From assembly GCA_903884505.1 (NCBI GenBank), contig CAISET010000027.1, forward strand, positions 1 to 64,000: a stretch of 64,000 nucleotides of DNA. Reading direction: 5' to 3'. The translations under genes were made by a program, and so were the position numbers. Under the pieces are notes generated by a model. The model saw only the letters and a list, made by a program, of their open reading frames with translations, had not been told where the DNA came from and made no database searches. This DNA comes from an uncultured Microcaldota archaeon. Lineage in GTDB: Archaea; Micrarchaeota; Micrarchaeia; Burarchaeales; Fermentimicrarchaeaceae. Below, piece after piece: positions 33,813 through 42,036 of this stretch. Position 1 is the stretch's first letter. Every line of letters starts with the position of its first letter.

Positions 33813-35084
33813 TCACTTCACATAATCTACTAGGTGGTTGTCCACTATCTTGATGCACACTTCGTTGAACATCCCGGCCTTCCCGTCCTCGCCGTCCATT
33901 ATGCTCTGGTTCGTGGAGCGGTACCAGCCCGGGGACGTGCAGCCGGCGATGCAGTCGGTGTGCCACGGGTGGCCGACCCATCCGCCAAACCACGTCCTGC
34001 AGTCATACTGCAGGTCGATGTAGGAGAACAAGTCAGGGACATAGCAGTTGGCAGTCTCGTAATAGCCGGAATGCCACCATTCGCCGAGCTGCTGTATGCC
34101 GGGAAGCTCGGAGTAAACGTATTCGTCCCACAGGCCGAACATGTGCCCTGTCTCGTGTATGGCGTAGGTGTGCACGGGGGTGAAAAGGGTGTCGTTGCGC
34201 AAAACGTATGCATTTTTTCCGCCTATCTCGGCGTACGGCTCGTGCCTCCTGAGGCTATAGAAGATGTACTTGTCAGCCTGCGAGCACCTTTGTCTTCCAA
34301 CGCTTTCGCTTTGCGACTCGTTTATCAGCGTCACCCAGAAGTTTATCTTGCTCATATTCGAGGCGAAGGGCTCTGCCCGCGCGAAGCCCTGAGTTATCAG
34401 CGTGTTCACATCGTTATAGAAGGCAGTTTCCCTGCCGGCAGCCGGCACGTCCCAATATTCGCCTATTATCGCGATGTCCAGCTTGTTTCCCGCCTTGCTG
34501 CCGTTCTGGTAGAGCCGGCACCCGCACTCTGGGCTCGTGCTGTTCGGATCGAATTGGTTGAAGCAGTCCAGGTCAGCGCAGTCAACATAGCAGTCCTTGT
34601 CGTTGTCAATACCGTCGCCGCAGATGGACTCCACGTTGTTGGGCGGCTGCAGCACGCAAGGCCCGCCGCAGTCAATGCCGAGTTCCCCGGGATCCTTAAC
34701 TCCGTTGGAACACGGGTCCGGAGTCGGCGTCGGAGTAGGTGTAGGGGTAGGAGTGGGGGTTGGCGCCGGAGTCACAACAGGCGTCGGCGTGGGAACCTCG
34801 CTTGGGAGCATGCAGGAGCAGGAATCGCCCTCGCAATAGCAGATTTGGTTTTCTGCGCAGCCGGGGATGCATCCGCCGAGCGGCTCCATATACTCCGAAT
34901 AGGGGCAATAGCAGACGCAGCCACTCTCCGGGCATGCACACGCGGAAGGGGCGGTGCACCTATTACTATGCGAGCATGGGATATCACCGCAAAGGAAACA
35001 GTTCATGTAACCGACCGGGCACTCGCCTGCCGAGGAGAGCAAGGCGAAACCAACAACAATGACAACCAGAAGAGCCCACCGCAT
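33813..35084 (-). CDS. secreted M64-like zinc metalloprotease
   Basis: The 423-residue exoprotein has a signal peptide, a dense Cys-rich domain (22-95, over a dozen Cys), a (TP)n linker, a CxxGxxD-type domain (CSNGVKDPGELGIDCGGPC), then a catalytic domain with LDIAIIGEYW and the zinc signature HETGHMFGLWDEY (H310, E311, H314). This HExxH...DEY layout resembles peptidase family M64 (IgA peptidase). It probably degrades extracellular protein. A TATA box (CATTATAAACC on the minus strand, about 35108-35118) lies upstream at near-leaderless distance. Confidence 0.78.
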   Translation of the reverse strand: MRWALLVVIVVGFALLSSAGECPVGYMNCFLCGDIPCSHSNRCTAPSACACPESGCVCYCPYSEYMEPLGGCIPGCAENQICYCEGDSCSCMLPSEVPTPTPVVTPAPTPTPTPTPTPTPTPDPCSNGVKDPGELGIDCGGPCVLQPPNNVESICGDGIDNDKDCYVDCADLDCFNQFDPNSTSPECGCRLYQNGSKAGNKLDIAIIGEYWDVPAAGRETAFYNDVNTLITQGFARAEPFASNMSKINFWVTLINESQSESVGRQRCSQADKYIFYSLRRHEPYAEIGGKNAYVLRNDTLFTPVHTYAIHETGHMFGLWDEYVYSELPGIQQLGEWWHSGYYETANCYVPDLFSYIDLQYDCRTWFGGWVGHPWHTDCIAGCTSPGWYRSTNQSIMDGEDGKAGMFNEVCIKIVDNHLVDYVK

Positions 35085-35180
35085 AATGCAACTTTTGTGG
35101 AGCGCATCGGTTTATAATGATGCTTGGCTGGCGGAAGCAGGTTTTAAATGCGGCGCAAGGCAAAGGGGACAGGAGTCAAA

Positions 35181-36263
35181 ATGATACCGTTCCTTGACCT
35201 GAAGGCCCAATTCCTGGGATTGAAACCTGAAATTGAGCGGGAGGTTTCGCGCGTCTTTTCGAACGGCAGGTTCATACTCGGGGAGAATGTCGGGCTGTTC
35301 GAGAAGGAGTTCGCCGCCTACTGCGGCGGGAAACACTGCGTGGGCGTTGGAAACGGAACCGATGCGCTCTATCTCTCGCTCGCCTCCTGCGGAGTGGCCT
35401 CCGGAAGCGAAGTGGCGACTGTCTCGCACACCGCAGTGGCGACCGGCACCGCGATTTATGGCGCAGGCGCAACCCCCGTTTTCGTTGACATCGACCCTCT
35501 TACCTTTACGATGGACGCGAAGAAGCTGGAGCGCGCAATAACGCCAAAAACGAAAGCCATCCTGCCGGTCCATTTATACGGGCACCCGTGCGACCTTTCC
35601 CAGATTTACGAGATTGCTGAACGGCACAGCCTGCCGGTCGTTGAAGATTGCGCGCAGGCCCATGGCTCGGAATTCCGCGGCAAAAAGCTCCCGTGGAGGG
35701 GCGGGATAGGGAGCTACAGATTCTATCCCACGAAGAACCTCGGCGCATACGGGGATGCAGGCGCAATATTGACTGGGGATGAGAAGCTGGCCGGGAAGCT
35801 CCGCATGCTGCGCGACTACGGGCGCAGGGACAGGCACCGCCAGGGGTTCCACGGGCTGAACAGCAGGCTCGACGAGCTCCAGGCAGCCTTCCTGAGGGTG
35901 AAGCTCAGGCACCTGGATGAATGGAATGGGATGCGGAGGCAACACGCGAATCTCTACGGCGAGTTGCTCCAGGGCGTTGCAACTCCGAAAGAGATGAAAT
36001 GGGCGAAGCACAACTACCATCTTTACGTAATCCGCTCAAAGAAGAGGGACCGGCTGCAGGCATTCCTTGCGAAAAAAGGGATAGGCGCTGAAATCCACTA
36101 CCCGGTTCCCCTGCATCTTCAGGACTCCTGGAAATTTTTGCCGAAGAAAAGGCTGCCGGAAACGGAAAAGGCCTGCAATGAGGTGCTTTCGCTTCCAATC
36201 TATCCCGAGCTTTCGCAAAGCCAGATAGAACGAGTTGCGCAAGCGGTGAATGGGTGCCCGTGA
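35181..36263 (+). CDS. DegT/DnrJ/EryC1-type sugar aminotransferase
   Basis: The 360-residue PLP aminotransferase of the DegT/ArnB group starts IPFLDLKAQFLGLKPEIE and has VGVGNGTDALYL, VEDCAQAHGSEF and the lysine-bearing FYPTKNLGAYGDAG. It transfers an amino group to a nucleotide-linked keto sugar. ATG 35181 has AGGAG just upstream; an earlier ATG at 35148 lies inside the TATA-like GTTTTAAATG and is not used. A glycosyltransferase gene follows with one-base overlap, so a surface glycan role is inferred. Confidence 0.9.
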   Translation: MIPFLDLKAQFLGLKPEIEREVSRVFSNGRFILGENVGLFEKEFAAYCGGKHCVGVGNGTDALYLSLASCGVASGSEVATVSHTAVATGTAIYGAGATPVFVDIDPLTFTMDAKKLERAITPKTKAILPVHLYGHPCDLSQIYEIAERHSLPVVEDCAQAHGSEFRGKKLPWRGGIGSYRFYPTKNLGAYGDAGAILTGDEKLAGKLRMLRDYGRRDRHRQGFHGLNSRLDELQAAFLRVKLRHLDEWNGMRRQHANLYGELLQGVATPKEMKWAKHNYHLYVIRSKKRDRLQAFLAKKGIGAEIHYPVPLHLQDSWKFLPKKRLPETEKACNEVLSLPIYPELSQSQIERVAQAVNGCP

Positions 36264-37138
36264 TGGACGATTCACGGCTTCTCGCAGAAGCGCGCAAGGG
36301 ATATGCCTATGAGAAGAACCCGCTCGTCTCGGTCTGCATACCAACCTTCAACAGGGGTAAGCTTCTTGCCGAGCGCACAATCCCGTCGGTCCTGCGGCAG
36401 ACTTATAGGAACTTCGAGATAGTCATAGTCGGTGACGGCTGCACGGACGATACCGCGAAAAGGCTGCGCGCGCTCGGCGATTCCCGCATCCGGTTCCACA
36501 ACTTCAAAAAGCGGAGCAGCTACCCTGCCGACCCGCTGGAGCGCTGGTGCGTTGCCGGAGTTCCCCCGTTGAATGCCGCGATCGACATGAGCCTGGGCCG
36601 CTGGATAGCGCCAATGGGCGATGACGACGAGTTCCTACCCAACCATATTGAAGCGCTCCTGCGCTTTGCGCAGAAGAATGACCTGGAGCTCGCCTATGGC
36701 GCGGCTGATGCGGAAGGGGAGCCGGAATCCTGGAAGCGCATCGGAGAATATCCCCCCAAGCAAGGCCAGATAACGGACTCTGCGGTGATGTACCGTTCGG
36801 AGCTGCGCTGCTTCAAATATGATGAGGAATGCTGGAGGACCAGGACGCCCTCGGACTGGGCGCTTTTCTCCAGGATGATCCGCGCCGGAGTCCGCGTTGG
36901 TTTCTTGGACATGGTCATCACAAGGCATCACTTCTCGAAGAGGCGGCCGCTCAAGCAGATGCGCCGGCACCTTGAGTTGCAGGAAATCGAACGCCTGCGC
37001 CGCGAGATTGAGGAGTACAAGGAGCGCGAAAAGCGTTACCGGCCGGCCAGGAGATTGTACGACGCGCTCACCAATCCGGTGGATGCCGCGCGAAAGATAA
37101 AGAAGCGCATTATGAAGAGAGCCCCCAGAGGGATTTGA
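36263..37138 (+). CDS. family 2 glycosyltransferase
   Basis: The 291-residue GT-A glycosyltransferase has LVSVCIPTFNRGKLL near the start, IVGDGCTDDTAKRL, the DxD-type GDDDEF and a basic C-terminal coiled region (EIERLRREIEEYKEREKR). No membrane helix is present. The ATG overlaps the aminotransferase stop (TGATG). The last six codons and stop are read from the antisense of the tRNA-Thr T-arm and acceptor, a 19-base overlap. The gene may therefore have been cut or inserted at the tRNA. Confidence 0.87.
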   Translation: MDDSRLLAEARKGYAYEKNPLVSVCIPTFNRGKLLAERTIPSVLRQTYRNFEIVIVGDGCTDDTAKRLRALGDSRIRFHNFKKRSSYPADPLERWCVAGVPPLNAAIDMSLGRWIAPMGDDDEFLPNHIEALLRFAQKNDLELAYGAADAEGEPESWKRIGEYPPKQGQITDSAVMYRSELRCFKYDEECWRTRTPSDWALFSRMIRAGVRVGFLDMVITRHHFSKRRPLKQMRRHLELQEIERLRREIEEYKEREKRYRPARRLYDALTNPVDAARKIKKRIMKRAPRGI

Positions 37139-37292
37139 ACCCTCGACCTATCGCTTACGAGCCCTTTCGCGTCAATTTTCCGTTAACGCTTTTAGGATGT
37201 CGAGCGACGAGCGGAACGCGAGGAGCGTCCGCGCAAGCGGCGACACCGAAAAGGGTTACGAGGCGATCGCTCTACCACTGAGCTATAGGGGC
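37120..37292 (-). tRNA. tRNA-Thr (CGT) with ~101-nt intron
   Basis: Reading the minus strand from 37292: acceptor GCCCCTA pairs with TGGGGGC (one G-U), D-arm GCTC/GAGC, anticodon stem ATCGC/GCGAT, loop CTCGTAA (anticodon CGT), T-arm GAGGG-TTCAAAT-CCCTC and discriminator T, as in archaeal tRNA-Thr. CCA is not encoded. The exons are about 37257-37292 and 37120-37155. The intron at 37156-37256 interrupts the loop near position 37/38. The seven loop bases CTCGTAA occur at both borders, so the exact cut is ambiguous. The intron contains a copy of the hairpin repeat found elsewhere. Confidence 0.9.
37176..37258 (+). repeat. hairpin repeat, copy 1 (in tRNA-Thr intron)
   Basis: Conserved left block TTTTCCGTTAACGCTTTTAG and right block ACCGAAAAGGGTTA bracket a variable middle. 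The middle folds with inner stem TGTCG/CGACA and a further hairpin around GAGGA. The outer blocks pair imperfectly (TTAACGCTTTTAGG with CCGAAAAGGGTTAA-type sequence). The 3' end of the element coincides with the 5' end of the tRNA intron on the other strand. Confidence 0.8.
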
Positions 37293-37318
37293 GATTGCGA
37301 AGGTAGGTTGTGCCGATA

Positions 37319-37327
37319 GATTATTTA
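37319..37327 (+). promoter_or_regulatory. TATA box for molybdopterin oxidoreductase
   Basis: ATTATTTAAAG lies about 30 nt upstream of ATG 37354 with no ribosome-binding site between, indicating leaderless transcription away from the tRNA-Thr gene. Confidence 0.4.
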
Positions 37328-37353
37328 AAGCGTAGCGGGGCCAAACCTAAACG

Positions 37354-38340
37354 ATGGTGTTCTCCATCCTTCACTGGCTCCCTTCAGCCATTGCGGCAGT
37401 CCTGGTGATAGCGCTTGCTTTTGCCAGGGGAAGGGAACGCAACCTCGCGCTCGGAAGCCTGATGGCGGTCTTCGCCATCATCGGCCTGGCTGGCTACCTG
37501 CAGGCGGGCGATTACAATTTAACGCCGCTCGATTTCCACACTCTTCATGCCATGCTCGGGATTGCCACACTCCTGGTTTCCCTCGCAGTCTTCGCATACG
37601 CGATGCTCGTGAGAAGGAAGGATGGGGAGGCGCAGTTCCATTGCTGGCCCGGCTACCTTGCCGCGGCTCTCGCGGCAGTCACCCTACTGATGGGCCTGCT
37701 GCTCCTCCTCGGGCTCGCGCCGGGAGAAACCGGGCCCGTGAATTTGAGCGCGCAGGTGCCTGCCTCCGGCACGCTTCCAGAAATGGAAGCAACTGAATTC
37801 CAGGGGATTGCGCTCACGCCGCTGAGTGCGCAAGGCAATACCGAAATCGCGGGAACGCAACACATAAACAGGAGCAGTTACCGGCTCCAGGTCACGGGCC
37901 TCGTGGAGAGGCCGATGAACTTCACCTACGACGACCTTCTTCAGTTTCCCGCCTACTCGGAAGCCGCATACATGCCATGCGTGGAAGGATGGGGGTTCAT
38001 GGCGAAATGGACGGGCTTGAGGCTGGGCGACTTGCTCGACAGGGCGGGCGCGAAGCCGGAGGCGCGGTACATAATCTTTTACGCGGTCGATAACTATTCG
38101 ACGAGCCTGCCAATCGATTACGTGAAGGCCAACAACATCCTTCTCGCTTACGGAATCAACGACGTGACGCTTCCCCCGGAGAGGGGATTCCCGTTCCAGG
38201 TCGTGGCCGAGAGCAAGTACGGCTATAAGTGGGCGAAGTGGGTTGACAGGATAGAAGTTTCCGCGGAGGATAAGCCGGGCTACTGGGAGTCAAATGGCTA
38301 CAGCAACTCCGCGAATGTCGGGGAGCTGCCGTACGGGTGA
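37354..38340 (+). CDS. membrane-anchored molybdopterin oxidoreductase (YedY/sulfite-oxidase fold)
   Basis: The 328-residue protein has four N-terminal transmembrane helices (to about residue 120), a short linker and a sulfite-oxidase-type Mo-pterin domain with the Cys ligand C209 in YMPCVEGWGFMAKW, followed by VDNYSTSLPIDY and FPFQVVAESKYGYKWAKWV. It is likely a membrane-tethered oxidoreductase facing outward, like bacterial MsrP/YedY relatives fused to a heme-less helical anchor. The substrate is unknown. No Mo-cofactor genes lie in the window. Confidence 0.85.
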   Translation: MVFSILHWLPSAIAAVLVIALAFARGRERNLALGSLMAVFAIIGLAGYLQAGDYNLTPLDFHTLHAMLGIATLLVSLAVFAYAMLVRRKDGEAQFHCWPGYLAAALAAVTLLMGLLLLLGLAPGETGPVNLSAQVPASGTLPEMEATEFQGIALTPLSAQGNTEIAGTQHINRSSYRLQVTGLVERPMNFTYDDLLQFPAYSEAAYMPCVEGWGFMAKWTGLRLGDLLDRAGAKPEARYIIFYAVDNYSTSLPIDYVKANNILLAYGINDVTLPPERGFPFQVVAESKYGYKWAKWVDRIEVSAEDKPGYWESNGYSNSANVGELPYG

Positions 38341-38370
38341 GTAAGCCGCTTTTTGAAACTGAGTGCTGTG

Positions 38371-38859
38371 CTAGGGGTTCATGATAAGGACGGCGAGGTT
38401 GAGGGCTGCCGCAAAGCTCCCCCAGAGGAAATACGGCACGAGGAGGTAGGCCGCGGTCTTTGAGATGCGGTAGAATAGAATTATTGTTGCCAGGAGCGTA
38501 ACCCAGAGGAGCGCAATTACCGCAAAGCCGTAAAGTGGGGAGTGCATGCCGAAGAACGCGATGGACCAGAGGACGTTTAGGAAGAGCTGTGCCGCGAAGA
38601 GGCTGAGCGCCCACCTTACTTCGTGCTTCTTCACTCCTTTAGTCCAGACCAGGTAGGCGGAGATGCCCATGAGCGCATAGAGCGCCACCCACGCGGGGCC
38701 GAAGACCCAGCCGGGAGGGGTGAAGAACGGCTTGTTCAGGGCAGCGTACCAAGTCGGGATTGAAGGTATCGTGAAAATTGAGCCTATGACTCCTGCAATC
38801 TCGCAGGCGACTATCCCCGCGAGCATGCCCGGGATGTCGCGCGTTCCTATCCTCTCCAC
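38371..38859 (-). CDS. tspO: TspO/MBR-family membrane protein
   Basis: The 162-residue five-helix protein has the TspO landmarks WYAALNKPFFTPPGWVFGPAW and the later LNVLWSIAFFG and AYLLVPYFLWGSFAAALN. TspO binds porphyrins and lipids and acts in stress responses in bacteria; its archaeal role is unclear. The GTG start at 38859 lies just downstream of the parvulin stop on the same strand, so the two are probably co-transcribed. Confidence 0.92.
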   Translation of the reverse strand: MERIGTRDIPGMLAGIVACEIAGVIGSIFTIPSIPTWYAALNKPFFTPPGWVFGPAWVALYALMGISAYLVWTKGVKKHEVRWALSLFAAQLFLNVLWSIAFFGMHSPLYGFAVIALLWVTLLATIILFYRISKTAAYLLVPYFLWGSFAAALNLAVLIMNP

Positions 38860-38863
38860 AGGC

Positions 38864-39139
38864 TCACTTCTTTCCAGTCACTTTTATCAGGTGATAGCCG
38901 AACTGCGTCTTCACCGGCGCGGAAACTTCGCCTGGCTTGAGCGAGAACGCCGCATCCTCGAATTCCTTCACCATCTGCCCCTTCGAGAAGAAGCCCAAAT
39001 CGCCCCCGTCCTTCTTGCTCGGGCACGATGAATATTTCCTTGCGAGCTCGGCGAAATCCTTCCCTGCCTTCAGTTCATTCACCACGTGGTTCGCCTCTTC
39101 CAGGGAAGAAACGAGTATGTGGCTTGCTCTTACCATCAT
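38864..39139 (-). CDS. parvulin-type peptidyl-prolyl isomerase
   Basis: The 91-residue single-domain parvulin shows [53 protein letters not shown] and the closing QFGYHLIKV, which together cover the active-site histidines and the hydrophobic substrate pocket. It has no signal, so it is a cytosolic prolyl isomerase/chaperone. It is the first gene of a minus-strand pair with tspO. Confidence 0.93.
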   Translation of the reverse strand: MMVRASHILVSSLEEANHVVNELKAGKDFAELARKYSSCPSKKDGGDLGFFSKGQMVKEFEDAAFSLKPGEVSAPVKTQFGYHLIKVTGKK

Positions 39140-39230
39140 TTTAACACCTCAGCCTATGGCGAACAGATGCAGATATGGCTGGCGCGTATTTTAATACCGA
39201 GCAGTTCAAATTCGCATGAGGTTGATTTGA

Positions 39231-39590
39231 ATGAAACTTCCATTGTATGTATTCGTTCTTGTCTTGATTGCTGCATTGGTTTTCGCACAGGAGGAGCAGC
39301 CCACTGTCGGGACATTCGGCTGCAGCCCGGGGTTAGTTGAGGATCCACCGTGCGCCGCACAATGCTGCGGGAATAACGGTGGGCAATACTCTTTCGCCGA
39401 AAGAACGTGCACTGTAAACTCGAGCATCCGATGGAATGCGACAATGTCCTGTGAAAGCGTCATGGGATGCTGCAAGGAATCGGCCGGCAACCCGACCTGC
39501 AGCACTGGCCCAGCCCTGATATTGGCGGGCCTGGCGACTTGCGCAATGCTGGCCGGTTATACCCGTAGGACGAAGCCCAGGCAGCCGTAG
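39231..39590 (+). CDS. secreted Cys-rich protein with C-terminal anchor
   Basis: The 119-residue protein has a signal peptide (to about residue 19, ALVFAQ), a Cys-rich exposed part (CSPGL, CAAQCCGNNGG, CESVMGCCKES) and a C-terminal transmembrane helix with a positive tail (GYTRRTKPRQ). It resembles a small version of the Cys-knot segments in the surface proteins at 32.9-35.1 kb. Function unknown. Confidence 0.6.
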   Translation: MKLPLYVFVLVLIAALVFAQEEQPTVGTFGCSPGLVEDPPCAAQCCGNNGGQYSFAERTCTVNSSIRWNATMSCESVMGCCKESAGNPTCSTGPALILAGLATCAMLAGYTRRTKPRQP

Positions 39591-39603
39591 GGAAGCGGAT
39601 TGC

Positions 39604-40839
39604 TTACTTCGCGAACTTCTTCGCGTTTACCTTCAGGATTTCAATACCTGGCAATTTTTCGCCGCTCATGAACGCAAGCACGGCACCGCCCGCGGTTGAG
39701 ATGTGGTCCACCGCAATTCCCAGGTCAAAGGCGACATTTCCCATGTGCCCTCCGCCGATGAGGGTGTAGGCCTTGGAGCGCTCCATGGCGAACAGTATTT
39801 TCACCGTTCCCTTCAGGAAGGTGGGATTCTCATACATGCCCATCGGCCCCTTTGAGAGGACCGCGCGCGACCTCATTATCTCCTCGGTGTAGACTGCGAT
39901 GGTCTTCGAGCCTATGTCAACCGGCGGGTATTTCGCGAGCTTCTTGTCGCTCACCAATACCTCCTCGCGTCCCCCGTATGAGATTGCAATGTCTATCGGA
40001 AGCTCGATGCGGTCCTTGAACACCGCCTCTATCTTCTTTATCTTATCGAGCAGCTTGTCGAGCTCCTCGCCTTTCTCCGAGATTGCAGCGCACGCCTCCC
40101 TGGGCACGAGGCCGCGCACGTGCAGGAAAGCCTGCGCGACCGCGCCCCCCACGAGAATCTTGTCAACCGTGTTCTTCTGCAGCGTGGTCTCAACTACTTT
40201 CACGACCTCCTTCAGCTTGGAGCCGCCGATCACATAGACCGACGGCCTCCTCCCTTTCTCCACCGCGCGGTACATGGCATCCATCTCCTTCTCAATCACC
40301 ATGCCTGCGCATGCCGGAAGCACTACCGAGAAGCCGGTGACTGACGGCTGGGAGCGGTGCGAGACGGAGAAGGCGTCGTTTATGAAGATGTCGAACTTCG
40401 GCGCGAGAGCCTTCACGAGCGATGTCTCCGCGCCCTTCTCGGGCTCCATGTTCTCATTGTCCTCGTCCAGGAACCTCGTGTTCTCGAGCACCAGGACCTC
40501 GCCGGGCCTCAGGGCGTCTATGGCTGCCATTGCCTTCGCTCCCGTCAGGTCATCGCAGAAGATTACCTTCTGCGGCTCGAGCGCCTGCCCCAAGATTTCC
40601 GCATGCTTCCTCAGCGTGACGCAGTCGTCCTGCCCCTTCCTCCCCTGGTGGGAGATTGCCACGATTTTCGCAGCGCCTTTGAGCGCGGAGAACGTGGGCT
40701 TGTAGACCCGTATTCTCATGAACTCCAGCGGCTCCCCCTTCTCGCCGAGCGGGGAGTTGAAGTCGCATCGGATTAGGACTTTCTTTCCCGTGAAGTCGAA
40801 GTCCCTCATTGTCTTGAAGCCGCCAACATCGTTCGCCAT
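39604..40839 (-). CDS. pgk: phosphoglycerate kinase
   Basis: The 411-residue enzyme has the N-terminal signature GKKVLIRCDFNSP, the substrate-binding SHQGRKG, FINDAFSVSHRSQPSV, and the nucleotide-binding end with ILFAMERSKAYTLIGGGH and ISTAGGAVLAFMSGE. It catalyses 1,3-bisphosphoglycerate plus ADP to 3-phosphoglycerate plus ATP, reversibly. ATG 40839 is chosen because GGTGA precedes it; a TTG further upstream lies across the gap to gap. It forms an operon with the GAPDH gene. Confidence 0.95.
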   Translation of the reverse strand: MANDVGGFKTMRDFDFTGKKVLIRCDFNSPLGEKGEPLEFMRIRVYKPTFSALKGAAKIVAISHQGRKGQDDCVTLRKHAEILGQALEPQKVIFCDDLTGAKAMAAIDALRPGEVLVLENTRFLDEDNENMEPEKGAETSLVKALAPKFDIFINDAFSVSHRSQPSVTGFSVVLPACAGMVIEKEMDAMYRAVEKGRRPSVYVIGGSKLKEVVKVVETTLQKNTVDKILVGGAVAQAFLHVRGLVPREACAAISEKGEELDKLLDKIKKIEAVFKDRIELPIDIAISYGGREEVLVSDKKLAKYPPVDIGSKTIAVYTEEIMRSRAVLSKGPMGMYENPTFLKGTVKILFAMERSKAYTLIGGGHMGNVAFDLGIAVDHISTAGGAVLAFMSGEKLPGIEILKVNAKKFAK

Positions 40840-40847
40840 CAAATCAC

Positions 40848-41933
40848 CTAGCAAAGGAAGGGGGTTTCCTTCCCCTTCTCGCCAACGAGGATTGCAGCGG
40901 GAACCTCGCCCGCGCCAATCATCAGCGCCTTGTCTGTCTTCGCCATGGAGGTCTTCACATCGCAGACGTTCATGACCGCGCGTATTGCGTCAACCGTCTC
41001 CGGGACCACATCCGACTCGTTGTGGATTGCCATGATATAGATGAGCTCATCGCCCTTCACGGAGATGGAGTCCGCCCACACTAGTATCTTCATCAGGTCG
41101 TCCCTTCCGCCGCGGAGGGATGCCGTGTCCCTGCCATAATCCATGATGTGCGAGGTGCTCAGGAACCCGTCAACGCCCGAGATGAGCTTCACCCTCGGCG
41201 TGTTCTGGAAGACCTTTATCACCGCATCCTTTGTCGCTGGCTTCTTGAGCTTCGCCCTGATTATGTGCATGTGCATCAGCGTGGTTGAGCACTTGATTGC
41301 AACGGTTGTTATCGGCACTTCGGGGATTACGGTCTGCACATCGGGCCCCTGGTGGGAAGGAATAGTCAGTTCCGGGACGAGCGAATTTATCGGCCCGGTC
41401 TTTATGTCGTTCGGGTCAGCGGCCCTCCTCGCGAGCACCACGAATGACTCCGCAATCCCGAACGCCTGGTGGATTGCCCAGAGAGTCCTCGAAAGGCCGG
41501 TCGTGTTGCACGAAACTACGCGGACGAACTGCTTCCCCTTCGCCTTGTCGTAGTTGCACTGTGCGGTGAAGGATACCTCGGCGACGTCTTTCTTCTCGCC
41601 TCCCTGGAATATTGCCTTCTTGCCCAGTTTCTGGTAGAGCGGCTTGTAGGTCACGCCAACCTTCCCCGGCGTGCAGTCGAGAATCACGTCGCAGCTCTTG
41701 AACAGGTCCTCTGCGAGGCCTGCAGCCGGCACGCTGAACTTCTTGAAATTGTCCAATGACGCCTGGTCAGGCACGTAGACTTTGTACCCCTTCATCACCG
41801 CGACCTTCGCGGAATAGTCCGGGTGCTGCTTCACAACGCCGAGCAGCTCCATGTCGTCCTGCTTGGAGACCGCGTCAGCCACCCTTTTCCCAATCACACC
41901 GTAGCCGTTGACTGCAACCTTCACCTTAGCCAT
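40848..41933 (-). CDS. gap: glyceraldehyde-3-phosphate dehydrogenase, archaeal type II
   Basis: The 361-residue enzyme has Rossmann motif VNGYGVIGKRVADAV, catalytic C142 in VVSCNTTGLSR, and the archaeal CSTTLMHMHIIRAKL segment. It is the phosphorylating type II enzyme (NADP/NAD). GAGGTGG lies upstream of ATG 41933. With pgk eight bases downstream and tpiA nearby it forms the triose part of glycolysis/gluconeogenesis, which would also take up 3-phosphoglycerate from RuBisCO. Confidence 0.96.
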   Translation of the reverse strand: MAKVKVAVNGYGVIGKRVADAVSKQDDMELLGVVKQHPDYSAKVAVMKGYKVYVPDQASLDNFKKFSVPAAGLAEDLFKSCDVILDCTPGKVGVTYKPLYQKLGKKAIFQGGEKKDVAEVSFTAQCNYDKAKGKQFVRVVSCNTTGLSRTLWAIHQAFGIAESFVVLARRAADPNDIKTGPINSLVPELTIPSHQGPDVQTVIPEVPITTVAIKCSTTLMHMHIIRAKLKKPATKDAVIKVFQNTPRVKLISGVDGFLSTSHIMDYGRDTASLRGGRDDLMKILVWADSISVKGDELIYIMAIHNESDVVPETVDAIRAVMNVCDVKTSMAKTDKALMIGAGEVPAAILVGEKGKETPFLC

Positions 41934-42005
41934 TCTCGACCACCTCAGCGGATTAACAGAAACAGACCTCTATGTTGTAGGAAGGTATAATTTAAAAGTA
42001 TTTGC

Positions 42006-42033
42006 CGCCCGCCAAGGCGAAGAGATTATCGCC
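42006..42033 (+). repeat. 28-bp direct repeat, left copy (HEPN/MNT flank)
   Basis: CGCCCGCCAAGGCGAAGAG followed by ATTATCGCC matches 25 of 28 bases of the sequence at 43023-43050. The three differences are all G to A. The two copies bracket the HEPN/MNT gene pair exactly, one just past the HEPN stop and the other upstream of the MNT promoter. Confidence 0.7.
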
Positions 42034-42036
42034 GGC

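Noticed and set aside
34690-34790. Low-complexity GGNGTNGG repeats as a regulatory or satellite element
   Set aside because: They encode the (TP)n linker of the protease on the minus strand; similar tracts at 33.1, 50.3 and 51.9 kb are also linkers.
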